From NCBI GenBank assembly GCA_018267705.1, contig JAFDXX010000001.1, forward strand, positions 124,001-188,000: a DNA stretch of 64,000 bases. The letters are read 5' to 3'. The notes under the pieces were generated by a model. It ran no database searches and was not told the DNA's origin. It was given only the letters and a program-made list of their open reading frames with translations. Made by a program: the position numbers and the translations under genes. The DNA comes from Bacteroidota bacterium. Its GTDB lineage: Bacteria; Bacteroidota; Bacteroidia; Chitinophagales; Chitinophagaceae. Below are positions 61,532-64,000 of this stretch, piece by piece (position 1 is the first letter of the stretch; every line of letters starts with the position of its first letter).

Positions 61532-61831
61532 ATGAACGTAAACATTCAGAGCGTACACTTTGACGCTGATCTTAAATTAATTGATTATGTGCAAAAAAAA
61601 TTAGAAAAACTTAACACCTTTCATGATCGTATTGTGAAAGTAGATGTGTATTTAAAGTTAGATAATGTAGTGCACACAATTAAAGATAAGGTTGCCGAGA
61701 TAAGAGTACTCATCCCTAAACATGAATTTTTTGTGAAAGCATCTTCCAAGTCCTTTGAAGAATCTTTTGACAATGCTTTTGAATCTGCTGTAAATAAAAT
61801 AAAACGAAAAAAAGAAAAATTAGCAGCCTAA
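61532..61831 (+). CDS. hpf: Ribosome hibernation-promoting factor (short HPF/RaiA family)
   Basis: 99 residues from the ATG at 61532; a GTG at 61523 would add three residues. The sequence MNVNIQSVHFDADLKLIDYVQKKLEK and DKVAEIRVLIPKHEFFVKASSKSFEESFDNAFESAVNKIKRKKEKL fits HPF, which binds the decoding centre in idle ribosomes. It lacks the C-terminal dimerisation domain of long HPF. A strong terminator follows. Confidence 0.9.
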   Translation: MNVNIQSVHFDADLKLIDYVQKKLEKLNTFHDRIVKVDVYLKLDNVVHTIKDKVAEIRVLIPKHEFFVKASSKSFEESFDNAFESAVNKIKRKKEKLAA

Positions 61832-61839
61832 AAAATAAA

Positions 61840-61873
61840 GCCTCGCCTAAAAAACGAGGCTTTTCTATTTTTA
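61840..61873 (+). terminator. Intrinsic terminator after hpf
   Basis: GCCTCG (61840-61845) pairs with CGAGGC (61855-61860) around a nine-base loop, followed by TTTTCTATTTTT. Confidence 0.85.
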
Positions 61874-61972
61874 TTTTTACTTTCAATATCTTCTAAAACC
61901 CTTACTGCAATTGAATTATAAGAATGTAATTCACACTGTTGAAAAACATCTTAAATTTTTCTTTTAAAGAAT

Positions 61973-62002
61973 TTTGTTGGAAACAGTTTTCCATTACCTT
62001 TG
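61973..62002 (+). promoter_or_regulatory. Promoter of the tRNA-Thr/Tyr/Gly/Thr-tuf cluster
   Basis: TTTG at 61973-61976 and TACCTTTG at 61995-62002, spacer 18 bases. Transcription would start about 25 bases before the first tRNA. I found no further consensus promoter between the tRNAs and tuf. Confidence 0.65.
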
Positions 62003-62033
62003 CAATCCCAAAAAAATAGTTCTTATACAAGAA

Positions 62034-62106
62034 GCCGAGGTAGCTCAGTTGGTAGAGCAGCTGATTTGTAATCAGCAGGTCGTGGGTTCGACTCCCTTCC
62101 TCGGCT
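62034..62106 (+). tRNA. tRNA-Thr (anticodon TGT)
   Basis: 73 bases. Acceptor GCCGAGG/CCTCGGC with discriminator T. Anticodon stem GCTGA/TCAGC encloses TTTGTAA with anticodon TGT. The T loop TTCGACT is normal. CCA is not encoded. First of four tandem tRNAs before tuf. Confidence 0.96.
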
Positions 62107-62113
62107 CGGTTTA

Positions 62114-62196
62114 GGGTAGTTGGCCGAGTGGCTAAAGGCGACAGACTGTAAATCTGTTCTCTCACGAGTACGGAGGTTCGAATCCTTCACTGCCCA
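62114..62196 (+). tRNA. tRNA-Tyr (anticodon GTA)
   Basis: 83 bases with a long variable arm, as expected for bacterial tRNA-Tyr. Acceptor GGGTAGT/ACTGCCC has one G-U pair, discriminator A. Anticodon stem ACAGA/TCTGT encloses CTGTAAA with anticodon GTA. Confidence 0.96.
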
Positions 62197-62215
62197 CACA
62201 GTTCTTTTAAGGTAA

Positions 62216-62288
62216 GCGGAAGTAGCTCATTTGGTAGAGCGATAGCCTTCCAAGCTATAGGTGGCGAGTTCGAGCCTCGTCTTCCGCT
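62216..62288 (+). tRNA. tRNA-Gly (anticodon TCC)
   Basis: 73 bases. Acceptor GCGGAAG/CTTCCGC, discriminator T. Anticodon stem ATAGC/GCTAT encloses CTTCCAA with anticodon TCC. Confidence 0.96.
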
Positions 62289-62364
62289 CAATTTAGTTGT
62301 CAGACGAGAGATGACGGATGGCAGAATTTCTTCTCTGTCAACTTGCAACGGTCAACTGACGAAT

Positions 62365-62436
<72 letters not shown>

Positions 62437-62536
62437 CTAAGTTCTTTGTTGAATTTGATTTGAACGTTGAAGTGTGCGACGCAACGGAAGCTTAATAGTT
62501 ATACCGGCGTTGGGTACAAAAAATAGAAATGAAACT

Positions 62537-62564
62537 ATGGTCTATGGACAATGGTCTATGGACA
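62537..62564 (+). repeat. Tandem 14-bp direct repeat in the tuf leader
   Basis: ATGGTCTATGGACA occurs twice in exact tandem, 35 bases before the tuf start. No function is known to me. Confidence 0.8.
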
Positions 62565-62598
62565 TAATTATAAACACAAACATTAAAAACAAGTAAAG

Positions 62599-63786
62599 AT
62601 GTCTAAAGAGACCTTTAAGAGGGAAAAACCTCACGTAAACGTTGGTACCATTGGCCACGTTGACCATGGTAAAACAACATTGACAGCAGCTATTACCACA
62701 ATTCTTTCACAGAAAGGGTTAGCTCAAGCAAAAAAATACGATGAAATTGATGGTGCTCCTGAAGAAAAAGAGCGTGGTATTACTATCAATACTGCACACG
62801 TAGAATACCAAACGGCTAATCGTCACTATGCACACGTGGATTGCCCTGGTCACGCTGACTACGTTAAAAACATGATTACAGGTGCTGCCCAAATGGATGG
62901 TGCTATATTAGTAGTTGCTGCTACTGATGGACCTATGCCTCAAACTAAAGAGCATATCCTTTTAGCACGTCAGGTAGGTGTACCTCGTATTGTGGTATTT
63001 ATGAACAAAGTTGATTTAGTAGAAGACCCTGAATTATTAGAGTTGGTTGAAATGGAAATTCGTGAGTTATTAAGCTCATACGGTTTTGATGGAGACAATA
63101 CACCAATTATTCAAGGCTCTGCTTCTGGTGCTTTAGCCGGTGAAGCTAAATGGGTTGCTAAAGTTGAAGAATTAATGGAAGCAGTTGATAGCTACATTCC
63201 GTTACCTCCTCGCCCAATTGATCAACCATTCTTAATGAGTGTTGAAGATGTATTCTCTATCACTGGTCGTGGTACTGTTGCTACCGGCCGTATTGAAAGA
63301 GGTAAAATTAAAGTTGGTGAAGGTGTTGAAATAGTTGGTTTAATGGAAGCTCCTTTAACATCTACTGTTACAGGTGTAGAGATGTTTAAAAAATTGTTGG
63401 ATGAAGGGGAAGCTGGTGATAACGCAGGTTTATTATTACGTGGTATTGAAAAGAAAGATATCCGCCGCGGTATGGTAATTTGCAAACCAGGTTCTATCAC
63501 TCCTCATACAGAATTTAAAGGTGAAGTTTATGTATTAAGTAAAGAAGAAGGTGGACGTCACACTCCATTCTTCAATAAATATCGCCCTCAATTCTATTTC
63601 CGTACTACCGATGTAACCGGTGAGGTTTCATTACCAGAAGGTACAGAAATGGTTATGCCTGGTGATAATATTAATCTTACTGTAAAACTAATTCAACCAA
63701 TTGCGATGGAGAAAGGTTTGAAATTCGCTATTCGTGAAGGTGGACGTACAGTAGGTGCTGGTCAGGTTACAGAAATTTTAAAATAA
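62599..63786 (+). CDS. tuf: Translation elongation factor Tu
   Basis: 395 residues. GTPase that brings aminoacyl-tRNA to the ribosome. G motifs are intact: [10 protein letters not shown], the switch segment [13 protein letters not shown] and NKVD, followed by domains 2 and 3 with the ending [11 protein letters not shown]. Codon choice is visibly richer in CGT, GGT and GCT than in neighbouring genes, consistent with very high expression. It lies in the tRNA-tuf-tRNA-Trp arrangement usual for this phylum, likely co-transcribed with the upstream tRNAs. Confidence 0.99.
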   Translation: MSKETFKREKPHVNVGTIGHVDHGKTTLTAAITTILSQKGLAQAKKYDEIDGAPEEKERGITINTAHVEYQTANRHYAHVDCPGHADYVKNMITGAAQMDGAILVVAATDGPMPQTKEHILLARQVGVPRIVVFMNKVDLVEDPELLELVEMEIRELLSSYGFDGDNTPIIQGSASGALAGEAKWVAKVEELMEAVDSYIPLPPRPIDQPFLMSVEDVFSITGRGTVATGRIERGKIKVGEGVEIVGLMEAPLTSTVTGVEMFKKLLDEGEAGDNAGLLLRGIEKKDIRRGMVICKPGSITPHTEFKGEVYVLSKEEGGRHTPFFNKYRPQFYFRTTDVTGEVSLPEGTEMVMPGDNINLTVKLIQPIAMEKGLKFAIREGGRTVGAGQVTEILK

Positions 63787-63801
63787 AGCCTAAGGCTTTT
63801 T
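63785..63801 (+). terminator. Small hairpin directly at the tuf stop codon
   Basis: AAAGCC and GGCTTT flank TAA, followed by TT. A weak stem; may act as a partial terminator or mRNA end stabiliser. Confidence 0.35.
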
Positions 63802-63840
63802 AGCAAACAAATAAGTAATTGCTTATGTTTGCTTATAAAC

Positions 63841-63874
63841 TAAAAGCTGTTCCTGTTAAACGGAATAGCTTTTA
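63841..63874 (+). terminator. Hairpin between tuf and tRNA-Trp
   Basis: TAAAAGCT (63841-63848) pairs with AGCTTTTA (63867-63874), and TTCC with GGAA inside after one mismatch. No long T run follows before tRNA-Trp, so it could be an RNA processing site rather than a terminator. Confidence 0.5.
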
Positions 63875-63881
63875 GCTTTCT

Positions 63882-63952
63882 ACGGGCATGGTGCAACGGT
63901 AGCATACGGGTCTCCAAAACCTTTGATCTGGGTTCGAATCCTAGTGCCCGTG
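63882..63952 (+). tRNA. tRNA-Trp (anticodon CCA)
   Basis: 71 bases. Acceptor ACGGGCA/TGCCCGT, discriminator G. Anticodon loop CTCCAAA with anticodon CCA; its stem contains a mismatch at the outer pair. The T arm GGGTTCGAATCC is normal. Position after tuf matches the phylum; secE would be expected just outside the window. Confidence 0.92.
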
Positions 63953-64000
63953 CTAAGAATTTAGAATTGTAAATTTCAAATTCAGAAATTGATGAACAAA

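Overview
The window is chromosomal DNA from a member of the Bacteroidota, most likely a Chitinophagaceae-type organism (the family is an inference). It is A+T rich. Promoters match the Bacteroidota consensus TTTG-N19-21-TAnnTTTG, with clear cases at tRNA-Val, rpsU, iscA-like, tRNA-Thr and the tracrRNA. Shine-Dalgarno sequences are nearly absent except before rpsU. One protein has a type IX secretion C-terminal domain. The tRNA-Thr/Tyr/Gly/Thr-tuf-tRNA-Trp order and bacillithiol synthesis also fit. I see no insertion sequence, integrase island or prophage; the only accessory block is CRISPR-Cas.

Layout. 1-4.9 kb: 3' end of bshC, then a minus-strand group (a small membrane protein, a stand-alone acyl-CoA mutase catalytic subunit, pdxJ, purE) and an A-type Fe-S protein. 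4.9-14.5 kb: envelope and secreted proteins (DUF6600-like lipoprotein, OprB-like porin, PKD-repeat T9SS cargo, M14 peptidase) and a two-component system. 14.6-20.3 kb: rpsT, sucA, sucB and an rRNA m5C methyltransferase. 20.3-27.1 kb: two exported caspase-fold proteins in tandem (TPR-CHAT and C14 caspase). 27.3-31.9 kb: ccmE (Cys variant), a CcmF-type haem lyase, DUF4294, then aat and clpS of the N-degron pathway.

32.0-41.0 kb: tRNA-Val followed by a type II-C CRISPR-Cas9 locus. The array has 34 identical 47-bp repeats and 33 spacers (31 of 30 nt, 2 of 29 nt) and reads on the plus strand. cas9 (1518 codons), cas1 and cas2 run toward it on the minus strand. A tracrRNA gene lies divergently at the cas9 start. 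Each repeat contains a complete Bacteroidota-type promoter (TTTG-N20-TATTTTTG) placed so that transcription would begin at the repeat-spacer border. The tracrRNA has a matching promoter that would start it at the beginning of a short 17-nt anti-repeat. The locus therefore looks built to make near-mature guide RNAs one promoter per spacer, the most interesting feature here.

41.1-52.5 kb: AhpD-like, hemerythrin, QueD-like, zinc-binding and SMUG2-like proteins, acnA, then a minus-strand operon trpA-hisH-hisA-hisF-hisIE-tlpA-like. Between hisF and hisIE two perfect 9-bp inverted repeats interleave in pseudoknot topology. 52.5-60.1 kb: a TonB-type outer-membrane protein and a nitrite-respiration operon (outer-membrane porin, class II nirK, nirV-like, SCO1, NsrR-like Rrf2 regulator), then ribE. 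60.2-64 kb: rpsU with a strong SD, xer recombinase, hpf, the tRNA cluster, tuf and tRNA-Trp.

No gene-free stretch above 300 bases exists apart from the CRISPR array.
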